From Maribellus maritimus (lineage in GTDB: Bacteria; Bacteroidota; Bacteroidia; Bacteroidales; Prolixibacteraceae), in NCBI RefSeq assembly GCF_022267315.1, contig NZ_JAIKLE010000001.1, positions 372,001 to 436,000 of the forward strand: 64,000 nucleotides of DNA, given 5' to 3'. Shown piece after piece: positions 32,748 through 43,079 of the stretch; positions within the stretch are counted from its first letter, which is position 1; every line of letters begins with the position of its first letter. The notes beneath the pieces are model-generated. The model was not told the origin of the DNA, did not search any database, and worked only from the letters and a program-made list of their open reading frames with translations. Made by a program: the position numbers and the translations under genes.

Positions 32748-34154
32748 TTAGTTATCCCACCACAGTTTGTCACTAATGGTCACAGAAGGCACATTGTTTC
32801 CGTTATAATCCATCTCGTTTTGAGAATACGGGAAACGAGTTGGTATAGCAGACAATACAGCGTCCGGATGCATCTCCAAAACCGGCAATCCTGTTCTTCT
32901 GTAATCGGCATAAGCCTGATTGGTACCAAATGTCGCGATATATTTTTCCTTCATGATAAGATCCAGTGTCAAAGTTTGACTCCCCAAATTGGTATCATAC
33001 CAATCTTGATAATTGGCATCTTCGTCATCCCAGGCTGTTCCTGTTACTCTTTCTACAGAAGCTTTTACACCTGCTTCAAATGCAGCTTCAGCTTCAGCAG
33101 TCTCTCCCAGTTGAAAATACGCTTCAGCTTCGATGAATTTCAATTCAGCAAATGACATCATCACGGTAGATGCTTCTGCCCCTGCAATATAGGCACCCAG
33201 CGATGAAGCAGACTCATCCTGTGAGCCGATGATACTACCTCTGTAGTTTTCTTCTTCATCTGCTTCGGCATAATATGGCAACCGAGGATCCTCCTGAGCT
33301 ACCAACATATCAACAAAAGTTGAAGCCATCCGAACATCACCGCGTTGTTCCATAAACTGGTACATTGGGTTATGGTTGGATGATTCCCATGGTACTTCGA
33401 GGTTGTCATCATTAGAAGCAAAGCCATTTGCAGCCGCTGCTAATGCCGCATTGTACGCTGCATTACCATTAATTACGGAAAGCTGCAACGCATGACGAGC
33501 CTTAATAGAATATGCAGCTTTTGTCCAAAGATCCACATCTCCTCCGTAAATAACATCTCCCTCTACATCCACAGCATTTTCAGAAGCTCCCAGATCGGCA
33601 ATCGCCTCATCTAGAATTACATTTATCGTATCATAAATTTCTTCCTGTGTATCGAATGCCGGTGTTAAAACATTCTCATTCCCTCTAAAGCTTTCACTAA
33701 ACGGCATATCACCCCAAAAATCGGTTGAAGTTCCTAATGTTGCTCCGATAATAACTTTAGCTACACCGGCGTTGTGAGGAGAATAACTTCCCTCTGTATT
33801 TTCAGCTATGTCAACCATAATTTTACCATTCATGAAAATCTCTGTATAAATCGAGTTCCATGTATTGTTAACGTCCGCCGGTAGTAGCTGGTATCTGGCA
33901 ATAGTATGTCCCTGACGGGCAACACCATCAATTTGCTGCATCCAAAGGTTTGTTGTTCCCACCAAGTCAAATCCGGCCATAATGTAACCGTATGATTGTT
34001 CAATAGCAGGCAACATCAATTTCATTGGAACTTCGGCAGGCGCGTCTGGATCAATATTAAGATCAGTATCTATCCATTTTTCGCAAGACGAGATTGACAA
34101 CATAAGTATCAACGCCAATCCTACTGTCTTTAAAATATTATTGTATTTTTTCAT
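32748..34154 (-). CDS. SusD/RagB-family nutrient-binding outer-membrane lipoprotein
   Basis: This 468-residue lipoprotein has Cys24 in SISSC. It is helical with TPR-like repeats, including a long run of Ala/Glu-rich helices around residues 320-370 (MSFAELKFIEAEAYFQLGE). The C-terminal FPYSQNEMDYNGNNVP is typical of the SusD-like group 2 family. SusD proteins cap the SusC channel and deliver ligand to it. The gene follows the SusC-like gene by 25 bp. No glycoside hydrolase, lyase, sulfatase or peptidase gene is adjacent, so the ligand may not be a polysaccharide. Confidence 0.92.
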   Translation of the reverse strand: MKKYNNILKTVGLALILMLSISSCEKWIDTDLNIDPDAPAEVPMKLMLPAIEQSYGYIMAGFDLVGTTNLWMQQIDGVARQGHTIARYQLLPADVNNTWNSIYTEIFMNGKIMVDIAENTEGSYSPHNAGVAKVIIGATLGTSTDFWGDMPFSESFRGNENVLTPAFDTQEEIYDTINVILDEAIADLGASENAVDVEGDVIYGGDVDLWTKAAYSIKARHALQLSVINGNAAYNAALAAAANGFASNDDNLEVPWESSNHNPMYQFMEQRGDVRMASTFVDMLVAQEDPRLPYYAEADEEENYRGSIIGSQDESASSLGAYIAGAEASTVMMSFAELKFIEAEAYFQLGETAEAEAAFEAGVKASVERVTGTAWDDEDANYQDWYDTNLGSQTLTLDLIMKEKYIATFGTNQAYADYRRTGLPVLEMHPDAVLSAIPTRFPYSQNEMDYNGNNVPSVTISDKLWWDN

Positions 34155-34179
34155 GATTACTTATTTTTTGAGGTGATAA

Positions 34180-37100
34180 TTAAAAGGTTACTTTTAAACC
34201 AACCATGTAAGTTTTAGTACCCGGGTTGTTAAAGTAATCCATACCACGGGCATTCGAAGAACCCAACAAGTTTGTTTCCGGATCAACACCTGTATATGGA
34301 GTAAATAACAACAAGTTTTTACCGCTAACATAAATCATTGCATCACTCAGGAATGTATTTTTTACCGGCAAACTATAACTTAATGTTATATCTCTAAGTC
34401 TTACCCATCCTGCAGGTTCCATCGCAGCAACAGAAGGTCCACCACCAAAGTTACTGCCATTTCCTTCAAACCAGTCTTCATCCAACACAACCGGTGTCAC
34501 GTTGGCTTGTCCTGAACTAACGGGATTTCCATCAGCATCAACATGTCCGTATACACCATCAAAAACAACAATATTTTCAGAAGGCGTTAAATCGAAGTCT
34601 ATAGTTCCTTCGGGAGTATAATACACTTCGCGGTTTTCAGTTCGTTTGTGCGTACCAAAATAATTCATTGCAAACGCAGTACCGTTGTACATCATACCAC
34701 CCTTTTTAATATCAACAAGGAAACTCAGGGAAAGATCTTTGTATGTAAAAGTATTGGTAATATTTGCAGTCCAATCAGGATTTGTGTTTCCAATTGGAAC
34801 CATCGAACGTGTATCAGGGAATGGGTATCCATCACGAAGGTTATCTCCCGGGTCATCATTGATAAGAACATTTCCATTTGAATCCCGATACCAATCGTTT
34901 CCAAAAACACTTCCGTACTCTTCTCCAACAACTGCCCTAACCTGTGGAACAGTGAAACCTCCCAGGAAGATGTTATCAACACCTTCTGCCAGTTCGGTAA
35001 CCGTGTTCGTCATTTTGGTAAAGTTTGCCAAAATATCCCATTGGAAACTATTTGACTGAACAATCGCAGCATCAAAGCTTAACTCAATACCCTTAGATTC
35101 CATTGTAGCAGCATTTTTATACACTGATGCAAATCCAGACGAACGTGCAATAGGAACCTCCATTAAAAGGTCTTTATTTAAATTTTCAAAATACGAAACA
35201 TCAAATCCTACACGTCCGTTAAACATGCGTGCTTCCAAACCAACTTCCCACGAATCCATGGTTTCGTGTTTCAAATCCGGACTTCCAAGAGTTGTTCCAA
35301 CCTGGAAACCAGTTTGTCCCTGATAAGGGAAGCCTGCTCCATTTGTCCAGCCGTCACCTGTTCCCGCACTGTAGAAATAATTCGTTGTGTTATAAGCCCC
35401 TGCGATATTAGCAGTACGAGCTGCTGATGCACGTAATTTACCAAAAGTTAAGAAACTGCCTTCGAAAGCACTCAATTCAGTAAATACAAAACCTAAACTA
35501 ACAGAAGGATAAAATGCTGATAAATTTGCTTCAGGCATCGTTGTCGACCAGTCGTTACGACCAGTTATACCTAGATATAACATGTCGTTCCAGGCGAGGT
35601 GAATATCTCCAAAAATAGCAGCTGTTCTATAGTTACTTGTTGCAGTACTAACAACTGCGTTAGCAGAATTTGATAACTGATAAAATCTTTCTATCTCCAA
35701 ACCTTCAGCCGAACCTGTTATTCTTTTGAAGAAAGTTTCATACATATTATGGCCAAGAGTAGCTTTAATATTGAACGATTCACTTATGTCAGTCTGAAAA
35801 TTTAACAGCAAATCCGAGTTGAAAATACCATTGTAATTCATATACTCTTCCACATAACCACTAGGATAAGCTCTTGAATTATTTGCAAATTTATCCTGAT
35901 ACCTTCTGTTAAACCAGTCAACACCTGCTGTATATGACAAACTTAAATAATCGGTGAACCGAATATTCAAATTTCCACTACCTGTAAAACGATTTACATT
36001 TTCGTCAAAAGCAATATTATTGGCAGTCCAGTATGGATTATCATAACCACCTCCATTTCTGTAATTACGTTGCGTTCCATCCGGGAACTCATACCCGGCG
36101 CTGTTATCGAAAGTAGTCGCAGATCTAACTAAACCGAGCATTACACCAGACACGTTAGAACCTTTTTGAATTTGAGTTGCCACAGAATTTGTATAAGCAA
36201 AATCAGTTCCTATCGTTACTTTCTCATGCAATTTTGTAGTTGCATTCAAACGCATGGTTAACCTCTTATATATGTTATTGGGAATAATACCTTCCTGATT
36301 CAGGTGAGAAATAGAAAAGTAATAACTTCCCATATCGTTCCCATTACTGATATTCAAACGATTATTAGTAGAAACACCCGTTTGAAAAAAGCTATACTGA
36401 TCATATGCCTTAGCAGGCACTCCATTTCCCGTTCCCTTGGGTACCAACCTTCCATTAGGATCCCATTTGTAATCGGTATCTCCATCATACTCCAATTCAG
36501 AGATTTTCGGACCAAAAGAGGCTGCATTTCCCCCAATCCAGCTTCCGTTATTTCCTTGTGCCCACATAGACTGGCGTTCAGGAACCTGAGAAATTTCATC
36601 GAAACTTACAGAAGTATGAAATTCGATTTTTTTCTGCTGAACACTTTTACCACTTTTAGTAGTGATAATTAAAGCGCCGTTTGCGGCTCTTAAACCGTAA
36701 AGCGCAGTTGCAGCTCCACCTTTCAATACAGTAATCGACTCAATATCATCAGGGTTGATATCAATAGACCGGCTGGATGTAGTTACCCCCCCAACGTCAC
36801 CTGAACCACCGCTGGATATAATTGGCATTCCGTTAACAACAAACAAAGGCTGGTTGTTTCCCGTAATCGAAGCAGCTCCCCTAATGGTTATGTAAGTGGA
36901 AGCACCGGCATCACCAGCTGAACTTGTAATTTGAACACCTGACGTCTGTCCTGAAAGTGAGTTAACAATGTCGGCATTTGGTTTTGTAGATAACTTTTCA
37001 GAACTAACTTCCTGAACGTTATAACCTAAACCCTTTCTTTCCTGAGAAATCCCCATAGCCGTTACAACGACCTCATCAATACCAAAAACATCAGGTTCCA

Positions 37101-37386
37101 TAACAATATCAATAGTTGTTGAAGAACCAATAGGAATTTCCTGCTTTTTCATACCAACAAAGCTCGCAACCAAAGTCTGAGCATCTTCCGGAACCTGCAA
37201 AGAATATTCACCGTCAATGTTAGTGATAGTTCCAAGAGTTGTTCCTTTAACTGCTACCGAGACTCCGGGAATCGGTGTACCATCCTCAGAGGAAGTAACC
37301 GTACCGGTTAAAACCTTTGTCTGAGCATTGGCCATCGAAATTCCCATGAAAAGAAGAATCGATAAAAAAAGCGCAATTTTTTTCAT
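34180..37386 (-). CDS. SusC/RagA-family TonB-linked outer-membrane transporter
   Basis: This 1068-residue protein has a signal peptide (about 1-21) and a carboxypeptidase-regulatory-like domain at about 25-105 (VLTGTVTSSEDGTPIPGVSV). A TonB-box region DEVVVTAMG and the plug (about 115-235, with ITIRGAASITGNNQPLFVVN) follow, then a large barrel ending in Phe. It imports large ligands using TonB energy, with the SusD-like lipoprotein as its lid. It is first in a three-gene operon. The leader of about 120 nt contains two TTCCCCC direct repeats flanking a near-palindrome (plus-strand 37458-37495), a possible regulatory site. Confidence 0.95.
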   Translation of the reverse strand: MKKIALFLSILLFMGISMANAQTKVLTGTVTSSEDGTPIPGVSVAVKGTTLGTITNIDGEYSLQVPEDAQTLVASFVGMKKQEIPIGSSTTIDIVMEPDVFGIDEVVVTAMGISQERKGLGYNVQEVSSEKLSTKPNADIVNSLSGQTSGVQITSSAGDAGASTYITIRGAASITGNNQPLFVVNGMPIISSGGSGDVGGVTTSSRSIDINPDDIESITVLKGGAATALYGLRAANGALIITTKSGKSVQQKKIEFHTSVSFDEISQVPERQSMWAQGNNGSWIGGNAASFGPKISELEYDGDTDYKWDPNGRLVPKGTGNGVPAKAYDQYSFFQTGVSTNNRLNISNGNDMGSYYFSISHLNQEGIIPNNIYKRLTMRLNATTKLHEKVTIGTDFAYTNSVATQIQKGSNVSGVMLGLVRSATTFDNSAGYEFPDGTQRNYRNGGGYDNPYWTANNIAFDENVNRFTGSGNLNIRFTDYLSLSYTAGVDWFNRRYQDKFANNSRAYPSGYVEEYMNYNGIFNSDLLLNFQTDISESFNIKATLGHNMYETFFKRITGSAEGLEIERFYQLSNSANAVVSTATSNYRTAAIFGDIHLAWNDMLYLGITGRNDWSTTMPEANLSAFYPSVSLGFVFTELSAFEGSFLTFGKLRASAARTANIAGAYNTTNYFYSAGTGDGWTNGAGFPYQGQTGFQVGTTLGSPDLKHETMDSWEVGLEARMFNGRVGFDVSYFENLNKDLLMEVPIARSSGFASVYKNAATMESKGIELSFDAAIVQSNSFQWDILANFTKMTNTVTELAEGVDNIFLGGFTVPQVRAVVGEEYGSVFGNDWYRDSNGNVLINDDPGDNLRDGYPFPDTRSMVPIGNTNPDWTANITNTFTYKDLSLSFLVDIKKGGMMYNGTAFAMNYFGTHKRTENREVYYTPEGTIDFDLTPSENIVVFDGVYGHVDADGNPVSSGQANVTPVVLDEDWFEGNGSNFGGGPSVAAMEPAGWVRLRDITLSYSLPVKNTFLSDAMIYVSGKNLLLFTPYTGVDPETNLLGSSNARGMDYFNNPGTKTYMVGLKVTF

Positions 37387-37662
37387 AGAAATAGTTTTAA
37401 ATTAATAATTAAACAGCATTATTTATAGAATAAAGATTTTTTCACGTCTTGATGGAATTCCCCCAAATCCCGTATAAAACGTTTATAGTTCCCCCTTTTT
37501 AATATGTTTTATGCAAAATTAGTTAAATGTTAAAAATATTAACACTTGCAAATGTTATAAAAAGAAATGAAAATTAAAAATAAATATTACACATTTTTTT
37601 GTTTTGAAAAAGAAGATTTAACTTACAAAAAGTAATTAACATAAGTATTTAAAAGATTTTTT
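37387..37662 (-). promoter_or_regulatory. Promoter and leader region of the SusCD operon
   Basis: On the minus strand TAATTTTG (37514-37521) fits a -7 element, without a good -33 partner. The leader holds a GGGGGAA direct repeat with a 31-bp period around a near-palindromic TATAAACGTTTTATA. The rest is AT-rich with no gene. Confidence 0.45.
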
Positions 37663-38382
37663 TTATAAAATCCGCTTTAAATCTATTATTTCGTCAACAA
37701 CATCAATACTATTCCTACTCTTTACTTCTCCACAGAAACGACCATATTCACTATGCTTATCTAATGGAATATAAATCGAATCAATCCCAAACTGATTTGC
37801 TCCAATAATATCCACATGCCAATCATCCCCTACCATAAGGCATTCCAATTTTCTGGCATTTGAAGATTTTATTGCATATTCAAAAATTTCAAATCCGGGT
37901 TTTGGCACCTTCACATCCTCCGATACAAAAATATTTTTAAAAAAAGGCATTAAGCCTGAGGTTTCCATTTTTTTATACTGGACTTCCTTAAAACCATTTG
38001 TAATAATATGTAATATGTAACTCTTTTGTTTTAGATATTGAAGTATTTCAAGTGCTCCAACTTTCAAGTCCTTTTGCTTTGCCATTTCATCCAGATAAAA
38101 CGAATTCATTTCTTCAGGATCCACCCCGGAAAGCTTGTGAGTGCTAAAAGTCTGTTTGAACCTCAAAAAGATTAATTCTTTTTTTTGAATATTCCTTTTT
38201 TTATACTCATCCCACAAATAGTCGTTAATGCGGGAATAAGTCTCAAAAAACTCGGCAAATGGTAGTTGAGTATTATCAAAAAAATGTGCAAATGCTATTT
38301 CCATGGCATTTTTCGAATTCTTCTCAAAATCCCATAAAGTGTTATCGAGGTCAAAAAATATATGCTTGTACTTTTTTATCAT
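37663..38382 (-). CDS. yjjG: YjjG-family HAD nucleotidase
   Basis: This 239-residue haloacid-dehalogenase-type phosphatase has motif I DLDNTLWDF with Asp11 and Asp13. Motif II is in IITNGF and motifs III/IV lie around KVPKPGFEIFEYAI and VGDDWHVDIIGA. The helical cap and DLDNTLWDFEKNS start match the YjjG noncanonical pyrimidine nucleotidase group, which cleaves nucleoside 5'-monophosphates and may clean up damaged or modified pyrimidine nucleotides. It is last in an operon with rsmI (27-bp gap) and an acidic hypothetical gene. Confidence 0.87.
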   Translation of the reverse strand: MIKKYKHIFFDLDNTLWDFEKNSKNAMEIAFAHFFDNTQLPFAEFFETYSRINDYLWDEYKKRNIQKKELIFLRFKQTFSTHKLSGVDPEEMNSFYLDEMAKQKDLKVGALEILQYLKQKSYILHIITNGFKEVQYKKMETSGLMPFFKNIFVSEDVKVPKPGFEIFEYAIKSSNARKLECLMVGDDWHVDIIGANQFGIDSIYIPLDKHSEYGRFCGEVKSRNSIDVVDEIIDLKRIL

Positions 38383-38409
38383 TTAGTATCTTCACCTTGA
38401 AAAATAATC

Positions 38410-39102
38410 TTACTTTCCTTTTTTTGAAAAGCCTTCTACAACAATCACTATTTCACCTTTAGGTGTATTTTCTGAATAATATTTTTCAAGTTCAGCTAAA
38501 GTTCCGCGTTTTATTTCTTCGAACATTTTACTGAGTTCCCGGCAAACACATGCCTGTCTTTCTGCACCAAAAAACGCGGAAAACTGAGAAATCGCCTTTA
38601 CCAGCCGAAAAGGAGATTCATAAAACACCATTGTCCGGTTTTCCTCCGAGAGTTGAATTAATCTTTTCTGCCGCCCTTTTTTTTGAGGAAGAAAACCTTC
38701 AAAAACAAATTTATCGGTTGGCAAACCTGAAACTGCAAGTGCAGGAATTAAAGCTGTAGCTCCGGGAAGACACTCTACATCAATGGTGTTTTCGATGCAG
38801 GTTCGAACCAATAAAAACCCGGGATCTGAAATTCCGGGAGTTCCGGCATCTGAAATCATTGCAACATGTAAACCTTCCTTCAATTTGGAAATAATATTCT
38901 GAAGTGTTTTGTGTTCGTTGAATTTGTGATGTGGAATTAGCCTTTTATCAATTTCCAGATGTTTCATTAATTTTGATGAAACGCGTGTATCTTCAGCCAA
39001 AATTAAATCAGCACCTTTTAAAACATTAATTGCCCGCAACGTAATATCCTCAAGGTTTCCGATGGGTGTGGGAACAAGAATCAATCTTCCAAAACTATTC
39101 AT
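38410..39102 (-). CDS. rsmI: 16S rRNA 2'-O-ribose C1402 methyltransferase RsmI
   Basis: This 230-residue SAM-dependent methyltransferase of the tetrapyrrole-methylase fold has the N-terminal LILVPTPIGNLEDITLRA and AEDTRVSSKLMKH. MISDAGTPGISDPG is the SAM-binding part, and FEGFLPQKKGRQKRL follows. It methylates the ribose of C1402 in 16S rRNA together with RsmH. The C-terminal Zn-ribbon-like extension of some homologues is absent, giving the short form. The ATG overlaps the preceding gene's end by 8 bp. Confidence 0.95.
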   Translation of the reverse strand: MNSFGRLILVPTPIGNLEDITLRAINVLKGADLILAEDTRVSSKLMKHLEIDKRLIPHHKFNEHKTLQNIISKLKEGLHVAMISDAGTPGISDPGFLLVRTCIENTIDVECLPGATALIPALAVSGLPTDKFVFEGFLPQKKGRQKRLIQLSEENRTMVFYESPFRLVKAISQFSAFFGAERQACVCRELSKMFEEIKRGTLAELEKYYSENTPKGEIVIVVEGFSKKGK

Positions 39103-39922
39103 TTGTGAAACGCCGCTTTACAAGGTTTACAAATTTCAAGCTGGTTTCGTTCTTTTTCCATTTAAAGTTTTGCTGCAAGTAGGTCACTGCTTCATTTATA
39201 CTTTTCATAGCATCGATAGATGTCACCGTTTCTGAAAACCGTTCAGGGTTTCCGTCAAAAAGTTCCCTTATATACTGAAAACGGTCATTAATTCCAATCG
39301 CTGAACGAATACTGTCTACCGGACGATTAGACAGCTTAAATTCAAGTTTGTTTTGATCATGTATAATATCATTCACTGATTTTCCCTTAAAAAAGCTATC
39401 ACCCAGACGCGGATTTTTTTCTGTTACTTCCTCTTCTTCCAATTCCACATCGCCATTTTCAAAATCAGCTGATTCCTCTTCTTCTCCACCTCCTCCAAAA
39501 TTACCGGAAATATCTTCTTTAAACTCTTCAACCTTACTTTCAACAACTTCTTCTTTCGTTTCTTCAGTCGAAATTTGAGGCTCCTCCTTTATTTCAGGCT
39601 CAGGAACCGGTTCTTCTTTTTCAGGCTTTGAAATAATCTCTTCTTCCTTTACAGTAGATTCAATCATCGGAGCTGGTGACATTTTTTCGGGATTTATATT
39701 TTCAGGAATTTCTTCAACAATTTTCTGAATCGCTTCAGGAATGAGGTTCTCACTTTCATATCCGTTTAACATCTGTAAAAGCTGCATAATACCTTTTGCC
39801 CGGGTATGCAGAAATTCAATTTCAAGCGAGTCGAAATTCCCTTTTTCTTTTATTTCAACAACCAGTTCCTCCAATTCGCCCATATCTTTTAAAAGAATAT
39901 TTACCAGTTTTTTATTTTCCAT
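39095..39922 (-). CDS. Acidic conserved hypothetical protein upstream of rsmI
   Basis: This 275-residue protein has three parts. There is an N-terminal helical region (1-70, LLKDMGELEELVVEIKEKG). A Glu/Pro-rich disordered stretch spans about 80-170, with many Glu-Glu pairs. A compact, basic, probably conserved C-terminal domain (about 172-275) holds LGDSFFKGKSVNDIIHDQNK and RFQYIRELFDGNPERF. I recognise no named domain and see no signal peptide or membrane helix, so it is cytoplasmic. The C-terminal pattern recurs in Bacteroidota proteins of unknown function. It overlaps rsmI by 8 bp and diverges from tdk by 69 bp. A role in ribosome or nucleotide metabolism is only suggested by its neighbours. 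Confidence 0.7.
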   Translation of the reverse strand: MENKKLVNILLKDMGELEELVVEIKEKGNFDSLEIEFLHTRAKGIMQLLQMLNGYESENLIPEAIQKIVEEIPENINPEKMSPAPMIESTVKEEEIISKPEKEEPVPEPEIKEEPQISTEETKEEVVESKVEEFKEDISGNFGGGGEEEESADFENGDVELEEEEVTEKNPRLGDSFFKGKSVNDIIHDQNKLEFKLSNRPVDSIRSAIGINDRFQYIRELFDGNPERFSETVTSIDAMKSINEAVTYLQQNFKWKKNETSLKFVNLVKRRFTNE

Positions 39923-39991
39923 TCTTGCCCGACCTATTATTTTTAAAGATTATTTTTGTAAAAGTACTAATTTCTTATTCATATAACGTAA

Positions 39992-40573
39992 ATGTTTATA
40001 GAAAGGGATGTAAACGCCCATAAAAAAGTGGGGGTGATTGAAGTTGTTGCGGGCTCAATGTTTTCAGGAAAAACTGAGGAATTGATACGTAGGTTAAAAC
40101 GGGCAAAAATAGCAAAACAGCGTGTGGAAATTTATAAACCGATGATTGATGTGCGTTATTCAGAAACAGAAGTGGTTTCACACGATGAAAATTCTATCCG
40201 TTCAACTCCCGTAGAAAATTCTGCAAATATATTGCTTTACTCAAACGATGTTGACGTTATTGGAATAGACGAAGCACAATTCTTCGACAAAGGACTTATT
40301 GAAGTTGCTGCAAAACTGGCAAACATGGGAATACGTGTAATTGTAGCCGGACTGGACATGGACTTTAAAGGCGTTCCGTTTGGTCCAATTCCCGGATTAA
40401 TGGCCATTGCAGATCATATTACAAAAGTACATGCCATTTGTGTAAGGTGTGGAAATATCGCTCAGTTTTCTCACCGGCTTTCAGAAAAAGAACAGGTTGT
40501 ACTTTTGGGAGAGAAAGACATTTACGAACCCCTCTGTCGCAGTTGCTACCGAGAGGCAAATTCAAAAAAATGA
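39992..40573 (+). CDS. tdk: Thymidine kinase (type II)
   Basis: This 193-residue salvage enzyme makes dTMP from thymidine and ATP. Walker [12 protein letters not shown] lies at about 21-31, and the lasso-region and zinc-binding Cys pairs occur in CVRCGN and PLCRSCYRE at the C-terminus. [10 protein letters not shown] supplies the Walker B/catalytic Glu. The N-terminus is about 12 residues longer than some homologues, and a start inside that stretch cannot be excluded. Its stop codon overlaps the start of the MurF-Alr fusion by four bases (ATGA), so a cell-wall gene is translationally coupled to it. Confidence 0.94.
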   Translation: MFIERDVNAHKKVGVIEVVAGSMFSGKTEELIRRLKRAKIAKQRVEIYKPMIDVRYSETEVVSHDENSIRSTPVENSANILLYSNDVDVIGIDEAQFFDKGLIEVAAKLANMGIRVIVAGLDMDFKGVPFGPIPGLMAIADHITKVHAICVRCGNIAQFSHRLSEKEQVVLLGEKDIYEPLCRSCYREANSKK

Positions 40574-43044
40574 ATCAATTCACAATTTCAGAAATCTCAA
40601 AAATTACAGAAGGTAAATTATATTCATCTCCGAACACCTCAGATGAGATTATCACAAATATTGTTACCGACAGCCGAACATTTTTCGCAGGAGGAAATGC
40701 TGTTTTTTTTGCACTTACAGGGCCGCGAAATAACGGACACAACTATATTCCCCAATTGATGAAACGGGGTATAAAAAACTTTGTAGTTTCTGAAAAAAAA
40801 TGGGTCAACTCAAAAGCCTCTTTTGTTTTTGTAAAAAACACTACAGAAGCATTACAAAAACTGGCCACTTTTAACCGCCGGAAAAACCTGTATCCGGTTA
40901 TGGGAATTACGGGAAGCAATGGAAAAACAATTGTAAAAGAGTGGCTGCACGATATTTTATCTGAAAATTTCTCAATCGTTAGAAGCCCCAAAAGCTACAA
41001 TTCTCAAATTGGTGTTCCGCTTTCTGTACTATTGATGAATAAAAATTACAACCTGGGAATTTTTGAAGCCGGTATTTCAGAACCTGGTGAAATGAAAAAG
41101 CTGACAGAAATTATAAAACCGGAAATCGGGATTTTTACAAATCTTGGAGATGCCCACCAGGAAAATTTTGAATCGTACGAGCAAAAAACAGAAGAAAAAC
41201 TCCAGCTTTTTAAATCCTCTGAAAAATTGATTTTTTCGGTGGACAACCAATTGTATAAAAAAAAGATTACTCGTTTCTGCGAAGAGCATTCTGTAACACC
41301 GGTTAGCTGGTCGTTGCAAAAAAACAAAAATGTGTTCCTTTCTTTTTCGGCAGAAAAGAAGGAAAGTTACACTAAAATTTCAGCTAAAATTGAGTCAAAA
41401 AAATATGTATTTAAAATTCCTTTTTCTGACTCCTCATCCATTGAAAATGCCTGCCACTGTTTTGCAGGTATATGGGCGCTGACCCAAAAACCAGATCTGG
41501 TTTTAAAAAGATTTGAAAAACTCGAACCTGTTGCCATGCGTTTGGAAATTAAACAGGGAATCAACAACTGCCTTCTTATCAACGATTACTATAACTCTGA
41601 CCTTAATTCGTTTTCCATTGCATTGTCCGTGCTTCAGCAGCAAGCAGCAAAAGGTCATTTACAAAAAACAGTTATACTTTCCGATATTCAACAAACCGGT
41701 ATTCCAAAACCAGATTTATATAAACAGGTAAACCAACTTTTATTGGACTGGAAAATTGACAACCTCATAGGAATTGGTCCTGAAATAACTGAATATTTTG
41801 AAGTATTTTCGGTCAGAAAAGAGTGTTATTCCAATTTAATTGACTTTAAAAAATCATTTCAGAAAGAAAATCTAAAAGACTCAGTAATCTTAATTAAAGG
41901 TGCCCGAAAATTTACTTTCGAAAAAATATCTGCTCTTCTTCAGCAGAAAACACATCAAACGGTTCTGGAAGTTAATTTGAATGCACTGGTTTATAATCTC
42001 AACGCGTTTCGAAAACTTTTAAAACCCGAAACAAAAGTTATGGTGATGGTAAAAGCCTTTTCATATGGCACAGGCGATGTGGAAATTGCAAAAATGCTTC
42101 AGTTTCAGAATGTAGATTATCTTGCAGTTGCAGTTGCCGATGAAGGTGTACAGTTGCGAAATGCCGGAATTCAAACACCAATTATTGTAATGAATCCGGA
42201 AGAACACAGCTTTCAAAATTTTATCGACTACCGGTTGGAGCCGAACATTTACAGCCTGGAACTGCTGCAAGCATTTACTAAAACCGTTTCTCAAAACGCC
42301 TTGGAGGAGTTCCCGATTCATTTAAAAATTGATACAGGGATGAATCGTTTAGGTTTCAAAACTAACTCTGAAACACAACAAGCTATCTCAACAATAAAGG
42401 CAACCAGATGGCTAAAAGTCAAGTCTGTTTTTTCGCATCTTGCAGCAAGTGACGATCCGGAAATGGATGACTTTACAAAAACGCAAATTTCTAGATTCAA
42501 TGAAATCGCCAGGAATATCTCAAAACAGTTTTCATATAATATAGATCGGCACATATTGAATTCGGCAGGAATTGAGCGTTTCACAAAATACCAGTTTGAA
42601 ATGGTGAGACTTGGCATCGGTCTTTACGGCGTTTCTCAAACAGGGCTGGGATTGGAACATGTTGGTACATTAAAAAGTACTGTTTCTCAGGTAAAAACAG
42701 TTCAAAAAACGGAGACGGTAGGCTATAACCGAAAGGGAAAAATTGAGAAAACGAGCAAAATAGCAGTGGTCCCGCTGGGCTATGCCGACGGTCTGGACAG
42801 AAAACTCAGTAATAAAAATGGTTCTGCTTTTGTCGGCGGGAAATTGGCACCAATAATTGGTAATATTTGTATGGATATGTTAATGCTTGATGTAACAGGT
42901 ATTGATGTAAATGCGGGTGACGAGGTAGAATTTTTTGGTTCAAACAACACTATTTCAGAAGTAGCTGAAAAAGCGGGTACAATTCCGTATGAAGTTTTAA
43001 CGGGGATTTCGCAACGTGTAAAACGAATCTATTTGCAGGAATAA
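40570..43044 (+). CDS. Bifunctional MurF-Alr fusion: UDP-MurNAc-tripeptide-D-Ala-D-Ala ligase and alanine racemase
   Basis: The ATG at 40570 gives 824 residues. Residues 1-455 are a Mur-ligase: P-loop GITGSNGKT (112-120), [11 protein letters not shown] (338-348) and [10 protein letters not shown] (442-451). Residues about 462-824 are an alanine racemase with PLP-binding Lys495 in [10 protein letters not shown] and catalytic Tyr719 in [18 protein letters not shown] and GDEVEFFG also belong to that domain. The racemase makes D-Ala, which a separate Ddl joins into the dipeptide that MurF attaches to the peptidoglycan precursor, so the fusion joins the first and last steps of the D-Ala branch. 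This fusion is known in Bacteroidota. Its Mur-ligase half is somewhat diverged from classical MurF. Confidence 0.93.
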   Translation: MNQFTISEISKITEGKLYSSPNTSDEIITNIVTDSRTFFAGGNAVFFALTGPRNNGHNYIPQLMKRGIKNFVVSEKKWVNSKASFVFVKNTTEALQKLATFNRRKNLYPVMGITGSNGKTIVKEWLHDILSENFSIVRSPKSYNSQIGVPLSVLLMNKNYNLGIFEAGISEPGEMKKLTEIIKPEIGIFTNLGDAHQENFESYEQKTEEKLQLFKSSEKLIFSVDNQLYKKKITRFCEEHSVTPVSWSLQKNKNVFLSFSAEKKESYTKISAKIESKKYVFKIPFSDSSSIENACHCFAGIWALTQKPDLVLKRFEKLEPVAMRLEIKQGINNCLLINDYYNSDLNSFSIALSVLQQQAAKGHLQKTVILSDIQQTGIPKPDLYKQVNQLLLDWKIDNLIGIGPEITEYFEVFSVRKECYSNLIDFKKSFQKENLKDSVILIKGARKFTFEKISALLQQKTHQTVLEVNLNALVYNLNAFRKLLKPETKVMVMVKAFSYGTGDVEIAKMLQFQNVDYLAVAVADEGVQLRNAGIQTPIIVMNPEEHSFQNFIDYRLEPNIYSLELLQAFTKTVSQNALEEFPIHLKIDTGMNRLGFKTNSETQQAISTIKATRWLKVKSVFSHLAASDDPEMDDFTKTQISRFNEIARNISKQFSYNIDRHILNSAGIERFTKYQFEMVRLGIGLYGVSQTGLGLEHVGTLKSTVSQVKTVQKTETVGYNRKGKIEKTSKIAVVPLGYADGLDRKLSNKNGSAFVGGKLAPIIGNICMDMLMLDVTGIDVNAGDEVEFFGSNNTISEVAEKAGTIPYEVLTGISQRVKRIYLQE

Positions 43045-43056
43045 AAAAAGAAAGAA

Positions 43057-43075
43057 AATTGCTGTGAATGCAATT
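43057..43075 (-). terminator. Weak terminator after the Crp-family gene
   Basis: AATTGC / GCAATT 6-bp stem, 7-nt loop, followed on the minus strand by a U-rich tract, just beyond the gene ending at 43080. Confidence 0.4.
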
Positions 43076-43079
43076 AAAC

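Noticed and set aside
34648-35059. Plus-strand frames inside the SusC-like gene
   Set aside because: Shadows of a gene with complete signal peptide, plug and barrel; no independent coding evidence.
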